A DNA stretch of 64,000 nt, taken from the NCBI RefSeq assembly GCF_032464895.1, contig NZ_JAWDIC010000001.1, positions 1,612,001-1,676,000 of the forward strand, written 5' to 3'. Positions 1-8,497 of this stretch are shown here, piece after piece. A model generated the notes under the pieces. It had not been told where the DNA came from and did no database searches. It saw only the letters and a list, made by a program, of their open reading frames with translations. Position 1 is the stretch's first letter, and the number at the start of each line of letters is the position of its first letter. The translations under genes were made by a program, and so were the position numbers. The DNA comes from Phycicoccus sp. M110.8. GTDB taxonomy: Bacteria; Actinomycetota; Actinomycetes; Actinomycetales; Dermatophilaceae.

Positions 1-263
1 ATGCCCCCGGTGTCGCCGAGCTCGATCTCCTCGATCCGGTCGACGGCGGCGTCGACGCGTTCCGCCGGCAGCAGCGCCTCCACCACGCCCCGGGCGGGCA
101 CGCCGTGGAAGCCGGCCAGCCGCCGCGGGTCCACGCCCATCTCGCCCGCCCACTGCACCCACGAGCGGATGACCACCGGGATCGAGTCGATCAGCGTCCC
201 GTCCATGTCGAACAGCACGGCCGCGAAGTCGCGGCCCTCGAGGGGGCGTGGGCTCGGCGGCAT
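1..263 (-). CDS. HAD-family phosphatase, N-terminal part (cut by window edge)
   Basis: The first 87 residues of a haloacid dehalogenase-like hydrolase read leftwards out of the window. Motif I, with the nucleophilic aspartate, is visible as VLFDMDGTLIDS around residues 15-26, followed by the helical cap region (VIRSWVQWAGEMG). This is the beta-phosphoglucomutase/phosphoglycolate phosphatase style of HAD, which removes phosphate from small metabolites in the cytoplasm; the substrate cannot be told. The ATG at 263 follows the short divergent gap to the metallophosphoesterase. The remaining motifs lie outside the window, so function beyond the family is unproven. Confidence 0.85.
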   Translation of the reverse strand, partial: MPPSPRPLEGRDFAAVLFDMDGTLIDSIPVVIRSWVQWAGEMGVDPRRLAGFHGVPARGVVEALLPAERVDAAVDRIEEIELGDTGG

Positions 264-322
264 ACCGGCAACCCTAGGTGCCGTCCCCGGTGCCCGCCGG
301 GAGAGCCGGTTACGGTGGTCGG

Positions 323-1993
323 GTGGGCACGCCGGCAGGAAGCGCGCGACGCGGCACCGGTGTGCTCCGCTGGGTCGTCCGTGCCGCGGCGGTGCTCGTC
401 CTGTTCGTGGCCTGCAACACCGGTGGCGTGGCGGCGACCACCCTGTTCCCGGTGCACGCTGGCACCCTCAACTACGACGCGACGCTGCGGCTGTCGCTCG
501 ACCCCGGCGACATCTCGACCATCACGGCACCGACGACGTTCGGCAACATCCGGCTGAAGTTCGGGGGCATCGTGCCTGCGCCGGGCGTCCGCGCCGAGGT
601 GCAGGTCAAGGAGCGGATCACCGAGCTGCTCTCCCGGCCCAACATCTCGGTCCGCTCGCTGCAACCGGGGCCGCTGGAGCTCGAGCGCGCCGCCCGCGAC
701 GCCGCGACCGGGCTCGCCCTGCGGTTCGCCCTCGGCGCGCTGCTCGTGGCCGCCGTGCTGCTCGGCGGGTATGCCGTGTGGCGCCGGCAGCGGGCCCGCC
801 CTGACGGGCGCGGCCACGCCCTGCGCCTGGTGCAGTGGGGGACGGTCCTGACCTGGACGACGTCGTGCCTGGCGACGTTCGCCGTCGTGGTGTGGACGTA
901 CCAGCCGGCGCGGCTGGCGACGTTCTCCACCACGGGGATCCTGAGCGCGGTGCAGCGCAACGCCGACCTCCTCGAGGGCGTCGAGACCCGGGCCGAGCAG
1001 ACCACGCCGTACCTCAAGAACCTGCTGGCGCTGTCGTCCGCGCTGCAGGACAAGTACGCGCCGCAGAACCTCAGCAGCCCGGTGGCGGCCCGGTTCCTGC
1101 TCGTCTCCGACATCCACGGCGGCAACCAGTACCCGCTGATGCGCACGATCGTGCAGCAGGAACGCGTCGACGCCGTCATCGACTCCGGCGACCTGGTCAA
1201 CTTCGGCACGGCGACCGAGGCCGAGGCGGCCGGGGTCTTCAAGGGCATCGCGTCGCTCGGGGTCCCCTACCTGTTCGTCAAGGGCAACCACGACGCGCGC
1301 TCGGACGTCGACCGCGAGCTGCTCGACCGGCTCGCGAAGGTCCCCAACGTGGTGCTGCTGCAGCCCGACGACACGACCTACCGGGTCGAGTCGATCGGCG
1401 GCGTGCGGATCGCGGGCTTCAATGACCCGCGCTGGTTCGGCGACGACAACAAGGAGAACGCCGCCAAGCAGAAGCCGGCCGCCGAGCGGTTCATCGCGGC
1501 CATGGCCGACCAGCCCTCCCCCGACATCCTGGTCTCGCACGAGCCGGCCGCCGTCGAGGACGTGAAGCGGGCCGGCATACGCGTCAACGGGCACATGCAC
1601 ACGGCGGCGCTGGAGGGGAACCGGATCCAGGTCGGCACCTTCACCGGCGGCGGCCCGTTCAGCCACTTCGTCGCCGAGGGCGGCAACGGCGAGGAGCTCA
1701 CCGGGCAGCCGTCGGCGTTCGACATCGCCGCCTTCGGGGACGACTGCCGGCTCGCCTCCCTGACGCGCTACCAGTTCCGCAACGTCGTGGAGGGCAGGCC
1801 GGCGTACGACGACGTGACGCTCATCAACGGCTCGCGGATCGAGTCCGCCGCACCGCCGCTGCCAGGCGCCACCCGGTCGACCGGCACCGCGACGGCGAGC
1901 AAGGGCGCGTCCCCCGCGCGCACGTGCTCCCCGGAGCTCGGCCGCACGACCGAGCGCATCACCGCCACGACGCCCGTGTCGCCGGGCCCCTGA
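323..1993 (+). CDS. Membrane-anchored metallophosphoesterase
   Basis: A calcineurin-like metallophosphoesterase of about 556 residues behind a membrane region. Hydrophobic segments near residues 15-37 (VVRAAAVLVLF...), 135-155 (LALRFALGALLVAAVLLGG) and 173-195 (WGTVLTWTTSCLATFAVVVW) precede the catalytic domain. The metal-binding series is complete: SDIHGG at about residue 262, DSGDLVNFG, KGNHD near 321, VSHEPA and NGHMHT near 423. It presumably hydrolyses a phosphoester at the membrane; the substrate is unknown. A GTG at 278 is an alternative in-frame start giving a Gly/Arg-rich extension; 323 was preferred because the hydrophobic segment then begins near the N-terminus. It is divergent from the HAD gene. 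Confidence 0.85.
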   Translation: MGTPAGSARRGTGVLRWVVRAAAVLVLFVACNTGGVAATTLFPVHAGTLNYDATLRLSLDPGDISTITAPTTFGNIRLKFGGIVPAPGVRAEVQVKERITELLSRPNISVRSLQPGPLELERAARDAATGLALRFALGALLVAAVLLGGYAVWRRQRARPDGRGHALRLVQWGTVLTWTTSCLATFAVVVWTYQPARLATFSTTGILSAVQRNADLLEGVETRAEQTTPYLKNLLALSSALQDKYAPQNLSSPVAARFLLVSDIHGGNQYPLMRTIVQQERVDAVIDSGDLVNFGTATEAEAAGVFKGIASLGVPYLFVKGNHDARSDVDRELLDRLAKVPNVVLLQPDDTTYRVESIGGVRIAGFNDPRWFGDDNKENAAKQKPAAERFIAAMADQPSPDILVSHEPAAVEDVKRAGIRVNGHMHTAALEGNRIQVGTFTGGGPFSHFVAEGGNGEELTGQPSAFDIAAFGDDCRLASLTRYQFRNVVEGRPAYDDVTLINGSRIESAAPPLPGATRSTGTATASKGASPARTCSPELGRTTERITATTPVSPGP

Positions 1994-2020
1994 CCCGCGG
2001 CGCCCGCGTCGGGGTCCGGG

Positions 2021-2413
2021 TCAGGTGCGGGTCAGTCGGCGCAGGGCCTCGAAGCCGTCGTCCGTGCCGCGCCAGCGCCGGCGGCACTCCTCGACGCCGA
2101 CCCGGCGCAGGACCGACCGCAGCGTCCAGAGCACGACCACGACGTCGTCGGCGTACCCGACCACGGGGATGAAGTCCGGCACCAGGTCGAACGGCAGGGC
2201 GAGGTAACCCGCCAGGGCGACGAGGCGCCACCGGACCGACGGCGGTTGCGACCGGTCGGTCACGAGGTCCTTGACCAGGCGGACGAGGTCGGGCAGGAGC
2301 CGCAGGGACTCGGTCAGCGCGCTCCCGCGAGGACGTGCCACGAGCAGCGCGACGACGAGCGCCACCCAGGCCACGGCCAGGGCGACCACGAGCGACACGA
2401 CCACCTCACGCAC
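2021..2413 (-). CDS. DUF1232 (YkvA-type) small membrane protein
   Basis: A 130-residue protein with an N-terminal hydrophobic helix (VVVSLVVALAVAWVALVVALL) and the DUF1232 core, whose hallmark is visible as LPFDLVPDFIPVVGYADD around residues 73-90. Members are small membrane-associated proteins of unknown function. It starts at GTG 2413 and is read in the same direction as the preceding sucrase/ferredoxin-like gene, 78 bases away, so it may be a trailing gene of that operon. It converges with the metallophosphoesterase with only 27 bases between the two stop codons. Confidence 0.8.
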   Translation of the reverse strand: MREVVVSLVVALAVAWVALVVALLVARPRGSALTESLRLLPDLVRLVKDLVTDRSQPPSVRWRLVALAGYLALPFDLVPDFIPVVGYADDVVVVLWTLRSVLRRVGVEECRRRWRGTDDGFEALRRLTRT

Positions 2414-2491
2414 GCGGCCATCCTCCCAGCGGCGGCTTGCCGGCCAGCGACGCGTCCACGGAGCGCGGGTGTGGCGCGCGTTCCCCTGCGG

Positions 2492-3406
2492 TCATCGGGT
2501 GCGGGGCACGGCGGCATACGTGTATGCCACGGCCTCACCCGGCGCCCGGCAGGTGAGGCGCGTCGCGGGCTGGGTGCCGCGGCGCACGTCGACGAGCGTG
2601 TGCGCGGGCACCCCCGCGGCACCGAGGACCTCGACCTCCCACGTGTCGGGGCCGGTGGCGGTGACCGCGCCGGACCGGACGTCGCGCGGGCCCCCGCCGT
2701 GGTCGCGCAGGACGGCGGCGAGGGCGGCCTGGACGGGCGGCGGGGCCGTCGAGAACCCGCGCAGGTGCTCGAGGTCGACCCGGCCGGACAGGTGCTGCTC
2801 CACCACGGCGACGGCGGAGTCGGGGTCGAGGCCGCCGTACGTGGTGCCGTCCGGCACGACCAGCAGGTTCGCGGCGAACCGGTCGCCGCCGATGTGCGAG
2901 CACTCCCACGTCGACTCCGGCCACCGGGCAGCCACGGCGGCGGCGACGGGCCTGCCGCGGACGGCGCAGCAGACGTCGTGCCGACCATGGGTGCACACGA
3001 GCAGCTGCGGGCCCGGATCACCCGGATCGCCAAGGCCGCCGGCGGGGCCGGAGCCGCTGCCCGGGTCCGGCCCGTCGCGCAGGGCTGCCACGGCGGCCTC
3101 GAGGTCCTCGGCGCCGGACCAGGTGGCCCACTGCTGGGGCCCGTCGGTGTCCACGACGCCCCAGTGGCGGGGCGCACCCGCAGGGCGGCGGCCGGGTCGG
3201 CGGACGAGGACGGCGCGGCCGCCGACGGCGAGCGCGGTGCGGTGCAGGGTCGCCCCGACCCCGGTCGGCAGGCCCGGGCTGTCGAACGCAGCGGGCAGCC
3301 AGCCTCCCGGATGCTCGAGGAGCAGCCAGCGGGTGGCCGGTGCAGCCGTGCCGAGCATGGGGTCGCCGCGACGCCGGGCCGACGTCGCGCAGCGGGGCGT
3401 GGTCAC
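2492..3406 (-). CDS. Sucrase/ferredoxin-like (thioredoxin-like 2Fe-2S) protein
   Basis: A 304-residue member of the sucrase/ferredoxin-like family, which has a thioredoxin-fold [2Fe-2S] ferredoxin-like core. It shows the N-terminal Cys region ending in a GTAAPATRWLLLEHPG motif, the central CTHGRHDVCCAVRG cysteine cluster, and the downstream WECSHIGGDRFAANLLVVP signature. GTG 3406 was chosen because it places the family's N-terminal cysteine (PRCATSARRRG) just after the start. It lies 46 bases after the cupin oxygenase stop in the same direction. Its role is unknown; as a redox protein it could serve the neighbouring iron oxygenase, but that is inference from gene order only. Confidence 0.8.
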   Translation of the reverse strand: MTTPRCATSARRRGDPMLGTAAPATRWLLLEHPGGWLPAAFDSPGLPTGVGATLHRTALAVGGRAVLVRRPGRRPAGAPRHWGVVDTDGPQQWATWSGAEDLEAAVAALRDGPDPGSGSGPAGGLGDPGDPGPQLLVCTHGRHDVCCAVRGRPVAAAVAARWPESTWECSHIGGDRFAANLLVVPDGTTYGGLDPDSAVAVVEQHLSGRVDLEHLRGFSTAPPPVQAALAAVLRDHGGGPRDVRSGAVTATGPDTWEVEVLGAAGVPAHTLVDVRRGTQPATRLTCRAPGEAVAYTYAAVPRTR

Positions 3407-3452
3407 CGGAACGCCGTCGGTGGCGCGCCCCCGGTGCCCCACAGGACGCCGG

Positions 3453-4727
3453 TCATGCCGGGACGACGACACCCGTGCGCAGCAGCGTGCGCGCGAGCTC
3501 GACCCCCAGGGCAGCAGCGGTCGCCTGCCCGTCCGCGAGGAGCGCCTCGACCGCGGCGAGGTCGCCGCCCGCCACGGGCAGGGCGCCCACGCGGCTGCGC
3601 AGCACCGTGCCGCCCGCGCCGCCGGGGGCGGGCTCGAGCGTGGCCTCGACGTGGTCGCGGACGCGGACGCGCGTCGACTCGTCGGCGTGCGCGGCCGCCT
3701 CCGCCTGCGCGAGCGGGGAGAGCGGGGCGGGCCGCTGGGCGGCGCGGGCCGCACCGGCCAGGCCGGCTGCGAGCTCGCTGGCGTCGACCTCGGCGATGGC
3801 GTCGAGCAGGGCCCGGCGGACCGCCTCGACGTCGTCGCGGCCCGGGCCGGTGCCGACGAGGTCGGTGCCGACGGCCAGGGCGGTGCGCAGGTCGGGGCCG
3901 CGGGACGCGCGGGCCACGGCGGCCCGCACGAGCTGGTCGGCGACGTGACGCCGCGTCCAGGCGTGCACCCCGATCGTGAGGTGGATGCTCGTGCCGCCGA
4001 GCGCCGTGGCCGAGTGCAGGTAGCCGCGCGGCAGGTAGAGGCAGTCGCCGGGGCGGAAGGTCGTCTCGATCAGGGGTTCGGCGCCCTCGGCCGCCTGCTC
4101 GACGGCGGCGCGGTGGTCCGTCCACGGCTCGTCGCGCAGGGGCAGCGGGTGCACGGGCGGCCGGATGCGCCAGCGCTTCTCACCGGCGACCTGCAGGACG
4201 AAGACGTCGTGGACGTCGTAGTGGTCGCTGAACCCGGTGTTCTGCGGCGGGGTCACGTAGGCGTTCACCTGCACGGGGTGGCCCAGTGCGGCGGCGAGGG
4301 ACTGGGAGAACCGGACCACCGGCTCCCACGTCCGGTGCAGGCCCTGCAGGACGAGGGTCGCGCCGTCGGCGAAGTGCGACAGGACGGCGTCGTCGCTGGC
4401 CTGGTCGGCGATGGCCGCGCCGATGCCGCCGCCGCGGGTGAAGCTGCGCTCGGGCAGCGTCGTGCCGTTCTGCGCCATGCGCAGGAACGGCGTGCGCAGG
4501 CCGCGGGTCGAGACGAGCTCGTCCACCGCCGCCGCCGAGAACAAGTCGTCGAAGGGCAGCGGCAGGTCGGCCGCCCGGGTCAGCAGCGGCTCGCGGGACC
4601 AGTAGCGGCCCGCGAACTCCTCGGGCCCGACCCCCACCAGGCGCGACAGCACCGGGAGCCCGCCCGACTGGACGTGCTCCCGGTGCTGGTCGGTCGTCGT
4701 CACGACGGTCGGCTCAGGAGCGCTCAC
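3453..4727 (-). CDS. JmjC-type cupin oxygenase (ROXA/YcfD-like)
   Basis: A 424-residue cupin of the JmjC-like 2-oxoglutarate/Fe(II) oxygenase group that includes ribosomal oxygenases. The iron facial triad is visible: HYD (H169, D171) within GFSDHYDVHDVFVLQVAG and the distal H238 in GDCLYLPRGYLHSA. A helical C-terminal region follows, as in ROXA proteins. Characterised relatives hydroxylate Arg or His of ribosomal proteins. Here the GTG start at 4727 overlaps the stop of the Asp/Gly/His-rich repeat peptide gene in a GTGA arrangement, so the two are translationally coupled, which makes that peptide a candidate substrate. The ribosomal alternative (hydroxylation of uL16 or bL27) remains open. 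Confidence 0.85.
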   Translation of the reverse strand: MSAPEPTVVTTTDQHREHVQSGGLPVLSRLVGVGPEEFAGRYWSREPLLTRAADLPLPFDDLFSAAAVDELVSTRGLRTPFLRMAQNGTTLPERSFTRGGGIGAAIADQASDDAVLSHFADGATLVLQGLHRTWEPVVRFSQSLAAALGHPVQVNAYVTPPQNTGFSDHYDVHDVFVLQVAGEKRWRIRPPVHPLPLRDEPWTDHRAAVEQAAEGAEPLIETTFRPGDCLYLPRGYLHSATALGGTSIHLTIGVHAWTRRHVADQLVRAAVARASRGPDLRTALAVGTDLVGTGPGRDDVEAVRRALLDAIAEVDASELAAGLAGAARAAQRPAPLSPLAQAEAAAHADESTRVRVRDHVEATLEPAPGGAGGTVLRSRVGALPVAGGDLAAVEALLADGQATAAALGVELARTLLRTGVVVPA

Positions 4728-5122
4728 AGACCCCGGTCGGTCGCGTCCGCGCCACCGTCGGCACCGCCGTCGTGACCGCCCGGGTTCGCCCCACCGTCTG
4801 CCGGGCCCTCGCCACCGGCACCACCGTCGGCACCGCCTTCCGCACCACCGTCCGCACCACCGTCGGCGCCGCCATCCGCGCCGCCGTCGTGGCCACCGGG
4901 GTTCGCCCCGCCGTCGGCCGGACCCTCGCCACCGGCACCACCGTCCGCGCCACCGTCCGCACCGCCGTCGTGGCCACCGAGGTTGGCGCCGCCGTCGGCC
5001 GGGCCCTCGGCACCGGCGCCGCCGTCGGCACCGCCGTCGTGGCCGCCTGCGTTCGCGCCGCCGTCAGCCGGGCCCTCGCTCGTGCCCATCGTGTCGTCGT
5101 CGTTCATGGGGGTCTCGCTCAT
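4724..5122 (-). CDS. Asp/Gly/Ala repeat peptide, candidate modified precursor
   Basis: A 132-residue low-complexity peptide with no Cys, Lys, Phe, Tyr or Trp. After a short acidic leader (MSETPMNDDDTMG) it consists of four copies of a block beginning EGPADGGAN, then x-GGHDGGADGG, with variable numbers of inserted ADGG/AEGG tetrapeptides. The ATG at 5122 follows a strong ribosome binding site (AGGGAGAAG), so this is a real, well-expressed gene and not a frame artefact. Its TGA stop overlaps the GTG start of the JmjC oxygenase. I do not recognise a named family. Asp, Asn and His in regular repeats are the kind of residues that FIH-like oxygenases hydroxylate. It could instead be a metal-binding or structural protein. 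Confidence 0.8.
   Translation of the reverse strand: MSETPMNDDDTMGTSEGPADGGANAGGHDGGADGGAGAEGPADGGANLGGHDGGADGGADGGAGGEGPADGGANPGGHDGGADGGADGGADGGAEGGADGGAGGEGPADGGANPGGHDGGADGGADATDRGL
4735..5085. repeat. Imperfect tandem repeats inside the repeat-peptide gene
   Basis: The DNA consists of 12-base steps (coding ADGG, HDGG or AEGG on the minus strand) grouped into four larger blocks, each opened by the EGPADGGAN segment. Blocks 1 to 4 differ in the number of 12-base steps, with the third block longest. This is the pattern expected if the gene grows and shrinks by in-frame slippage or unequal exchange. Confidence 0.85.
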
Positions 5123-5364
5123 GGCTCTTCTCCCTGGGTTCGGCGACGCCCGTGCGCCGCCCGTCCTTCCTATGCCCTCGCCGCGCGGGCCGCCACTCGA
5201 GCGGACGGCGTCTCCGCAGGTCAGGGCCGGGTCGCGGCGCGAGGTCGCGGGCCGGCCTGCGGATGGTCAGGACTTGGCAAGGGTCCGCCCTCGACCCTCC
5301 CGCCGCGAGCGGGCACCGCCCTAGGGTGCGGACCACCGACCCACTGGACCGCAGGGAGACCTCA

Positions 5365-6423
5365 ATGGCGAGAACCCGCACGTTCGGCGCGCTCGCGGCA
5401 CTCGGTGTCGCGACGGCCCTGACCGTCACCGCAGCACCCGCATCGGCGGCGAGCTCCTACGTCGCGCTCGGCGACTCGTACTCCTCCGGTGTGGGGACCC
5501 GCACGTACATCAACGACGGCACCTCGTGCCAGCGGTCGGTCTACGCGTACCCCTCGCTCATCGCGGCGAACAAGGGACTGGCGCTGAACTTCCGGGCCTG
5601 CTCCGGTGCCAAGGTCGCCGACGTCACCAACACCCAGCTGTCGGCCCTCGGCTCCGGCACGACCTACGTGTCGATCTCGGTGGGCGGCAACGACGCCGGG
5701 TTCGCCGACGTCCTCACCGAGTGCGCCCAGCCGGGCTGGATGAGCGACTGCAACGGCGCCATCGACGACGCGCAGTACATCATCAACAACGTGCTCCCGG
5801 GCCGGCTCTCGACCCTCTACTCCTCGATCCGGGCCAAGGCGCCAAACGCACGGGTCACCGTCGTCGGCTACCCGCGCATCTTCAACGGCGAGGACTGCAA
5901 CGCGTTCACGTGGTTCTCCCCCACCGAGGAGTCGCGCCTCAACTCGACCGCCGACCTGCTCAACAGCAAGCTGTCGGCGCAGGCCTCGGCCAAGGGCTTC
6001 TCCTTCGCCAACCCGACGAGCCGCTTCACCGGCCACGCCGTCTGCGACAGCACCGAGTGGCTCAACGGCCTGTCCAACCCGGTGAGCGAGAGCTACCACC
6101 CGAACGTCGCCGGACACCGAGACGGCTACGCGCCGCTCGTCAGCACACCGCTCACCGGCTCGGCACTGACCGTCACCGCAGCCACCCTGCGGGTCGCGGC
6201 CGACTCCAGCACGACCCTGGCGACGCAGCAGCGCCGGTATGCCGCCGCCGACCGCACGATCGTGCCCGAGCAGTTCCGCGCGCCCGACCTCACGACCGCG
6301 CGCGCGAGGGCTGCGGCGAAGCGGGCCGGCGTGGACCTGTCGAGCCGGGCGAGCATCGACGCGGCCGACCGCCTGTGGTCCCAGCGCCAGGACCGCGCCT
6401 GGTCCGCCGCCCACCCCCACTGA
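5365..6423 (+). CDS. Secreted SGNH/GDSL esterase-lipase
   Basis: A 352-residue SGNH hydrolase with a Sec signal peptide (hydrophobic stretch then APASAASS, cleavage near residue 29). Block I is YVALGDSYSSGVG with the nucleophilic Ser near residue 40; the Gly and Asn of the oxyanion hole lie in SVGGNDAGF, and the catalytic His is in SESYHPNVAGH near residue 243. Paired cysteines suggest disulfides, as in Streptomyces secreted lipases. A C-terminal extension of about 90 residues after the hydrolase fold is Arg/Ala-rich with no family I recognise. The ATG at 5365 follows CAGGGAGACC. It is divergent from the repeat-peptide operon and ends at a long hairpin. Confidence 0.85.
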   Translation: MARTRTFGALAALGVATALTVTAAPASAASSYVALGDSYSSGVGTRTYINDGTSCQRSVYAYPSLIAANKGLALNFRACSGAKVADVTNTQLSALGSGTTYVSISVGGNDAGFADVLTECAQPGWMSDCNGAIDDAQYIINNVLPGRLSTLYSSIRAKAPNARVTVVGYPRIFNGEDCNAFTWFSPTEESRLNSTADLLNSKLSAQASAKGFSFANPTSRFTGHAVCDSTEWLNGLSNPVSESYHPNVAGHRDGYAPLVSTPLTGSALTVTAATLRVAADSSTTLATQQRRYAAADRTIVPEQFRAPDLTTARARAAAKRAGVDLSSRASIDAADRLWSQRQDRAWSAAHPH

Positions 6424-6469
6424 CCCGAGCCGCCTGGCCCGACCGACCCCGCTCGCCAGTCCCCCTCGG

Positions 6470-6538
6470 GCAAGACAACGGTTGTCCGGCTTTCCGCGGG
6501 TTCTCGTCCCGCGGTTTGCCGGGCAACCGTTGTCTTGC
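6470..6538. terminator. Long palindromic terminator between convergent genes
   Basis: A near-continuous inverted repeat of about 31-base arms. The outer 15 bases (GCAAGACAACGGTTG against CAACCGTTGTCTTGC) are perfect, and the inner CCGCGGG/CCCGCGG pair closes a 7-base loop. It lies between the stops of the SGNH esterase and the GH3 enzyme and would act in both directions. Confidence 0.75.
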
Positions 6539-6580
6539 GGTGGCAGGGGTGGGGGTGCGCGTATGCCGGGAGGCGGCGGC

Positions 6581-8437
6581 TCAGTCGGGGCGCGACGGCA
6601 GGCCGAGGCCGTGGCCGAAGGCGAAGAGCGGGTCGTCGTACCCGGGGACGTCCTCGCCGTGCTGCCGCACCTGCTCCATCGACCGCGGCAGGTCGAACGG
6701 CAGCCGGCCGACGGGCTCGACGACCCCGGTGAGGGCGTCCACGAGCGCGGAGTCGTTGCTGCCGTAGCTGCCGACCACCGCGCTCGCGAACGGCAGCAGC
6801 GGCGTCAGCACCGCCGGACGGTCGAGCACCACGTCCAGGACGAGGGGGCACGACCGGGCGATGCGTTCGAGCCGCGACACGAGCCCGGGGGCGAAGTCGA
6901 GCGACCCCTGGTGGAACCACGACTCGAGGAACAGGTCCGACCGCGGCTCGAACGGCGCGTGCAGGCGCACGACCGCCACGTCGGCGTCCTCGGGCCGCTG
7001 CACCACCTCACCGAGAGCCGCAGCCGCCTCCGCGGACAGGTTCTCGACGTAGACGCGGCGGCCCCCGCGCCCCAGCGGCAGCACCGGCGCGCGGTGCTCC
7101 GTGCCGTTCTGGAGGACCGTCACCGACGCCGCCTGCGCGGCATACCCGGCGTCGCGGAAGTCCTTGCGCCCCACGGTGACCGCCGCCGCGTCCTCGTCCA
7201 CGTAGGGGTCGTCGAAGAGGCCGAGCCGGAACTTCACCGCGAGCAGCCGGGCGGCGGACTCGTCGATGCGCGCCTCGCTGACCCGGCCGTCGCGGACGAG
7301 GTCGAGCAGCACCTCGACGCACTCCTCGCCGCCGAACTGGTCCGCACCCGCCTCGAGGATGAGCTCCATCCGGCCGTGCGGGTCGAGGTGCTCGACGCCC
7401 CAGGACCGCGCCGGGAGCACCTGGTCGCCGACGTGGTTGTCGTTGACGAGCTCCCAGTCGGTGAGGACGACCCCGTCGTAGCCGAGCTTCTCGCGCAGCA
7501 GGCCGGTCACGACCTGCCTGTTGTAGCCGAAGCCGACCTCCTCGATCTTCTCGCCGTCGATCTCGAGCCCGACCGGCATGCCGTAGTAGGGCATGATCGC
7601 CGCGGTCCCGGCCTCGATGACCGCCGGGAACGGCTTGAGGTGGTCCGCGAACCGCCCACCGGGGTAGACCTGCTCGCGGCCGTAGGGGAAGTGGGCGTCC
7701 TCTCCGTCCTTCTGCGGGCCGCCGCCGGGGAAGTGCTTGCTCACGCAGGCCACGCTGTCCGGGCCGAGGGCGTCCTGCTGGAAGCCCTTGAGGTACGCCA
7801 CGCCCAGCCGGGTCACGAGGTCGGGGTCCTGGCCGAACGTCCCTGACTGCCGCGCCCACCGCGGTTCGGTGGCGAGGTCGAGGGTCGGGTGCAGGGCCAT
7901 CCGGATGCCGACCGCGACGTACTCCTGCCGGGCGACGTCGCCGAACCGGCGCACGAGGTCCTCGTCGCGCAGCGCGGCCAGGCCCAACGCCTCGGGCCAC
8001 TGCGAGAACGCCTTGGCTGCGAACGAGGCGCCGGCGTTCTCGATGAAGGCGTGCCGGGGGTCCGTCGACACCGTGACCGGTATGCCGTGCGGCGCCTGCT
8101 CGGCGATGGCCTGGAGGGCGTTGTGCCAGCGGGCCGCCATGCGGGCGTCGTCGAGGGCGTGCACGTTGAAGTGGGTGAGGTGCTTGCGGAGCACGACCTC
8201 GCTCGTCGGCGACTTGCTGATCGCCCCCGGCGCCTCCTTGACCGTGCCGTCCGCGCCGGCCTCGATGACGGTGTGGAACATCAGGCCGGCCTTCTCCTCG
8301 AGGGAGAGCCGTGGCAGCAGGTCGGCGACGCGCTCCTCCACGGACAGGCGGGGATCCTCGAACGGGTCCATCCGGCCGTTGCGGTTGAGGTCGCGGTACT
8401 CGACTCCGTCCGGTGAGGTCTTCCTCACGGGCTCCAT
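6581..8437 (-). CDS. Glycoside hydrolase family 3, beta-glucosidase-like
   Basis: A 618-residue GH3 enzyme without signal peptide, so probably cytoplasmic. The family is shown by the N-terminal SVEERVADLLPRLSLEEKAG segment, the substrate-binding KHFPGGGPQKDGEDAHFPYG (K234, H235) and the nucleophile segment GVVLTDWELVND with Asp327. The alpha/beta sandwich domain follows; no fibronectin III domain is evident. It would split beta-linked glucose disaccharides or oligosaccharides delivered by the adjacent transporter. ATG 8437 lies 106 bases after the GH144-like gene, with a hairpin between them, so it is either transcribed by read-through or from its own promoter. Confidence 0.85.
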   Translation of the reverse strand: MEPVRKTSPDGVEYRDLNRNGRMDPFEDPRLSVEERVADLLPRLSLEEKAGLMFHTVIEAGADGTVKEAPGAISKSPTSEVVLRKHLTHFNVHALDDARMAARWHNALQAIAEQAPHGIPVTVSTDPRHAFIENAGASFAAKAFSQWPEALGLAALRDEDLVRRFGDVARQEYVAVGIRMALHPTLDLATEPRWARQSGTFGQDPDLVTRLGVAYLKGFQQDALGPDSVACVSKHFPGGGPQKDGEDAHFPYGREQVYPGGRFADHLKPFPAVIEAGTAAIMPYYGMPVGLEIDGEKIEEVGFGYNRQVVTGLLREKLGYDGVVLTDWELVNDNHVGDQVLPARSWGVEHLDPHGRMELILEAGADQFGGEECVEVLLDLVRDGRVSEARIDESAARLLAVKFRLGLFDDPYVDEDAAAVTVGRKDFRDAGYAAQAASVTVLQNGTEHRAPVLPLGRGGRRVYVENLSAEAAAALGEVVQRPEDADVAVVRLHAPFEPRSDLFLESWFHQGSLDFAPGLVSRLERIARSCPLVLDVVLDRPAVLTPLLPFASAVVGSYGSNDSALVDALTGVVEPVGRLPFDLPRSMEQVRQHGEDVPGYDDPLFAFGHGLGLPSRPD

Positions 8438-8497
8438 GCGTGCCTTTCGTCGTGGGGACGTGCGGTGCCCGTCGCCTCCGCGACGGGTCGGGTGGAG

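Noticed and set aside
2271-4775. Open frame of more than 800 codons on the plus strand across the ferredoxin-like and cupin genes
   Set aside because: It is antisense to two genes with clear family motifs; its product is Arg/Pro/Ala-rich with no domain, as expected when high-GC coding DNA is read on the opposite strand.
4735-5085. Possible PE-PGRS-like surface protein or collagen-like protein
   Set aside because: No PE domain, no signal peptide and no Gly-x-y triplet periodicity; the repeat step is four residues.
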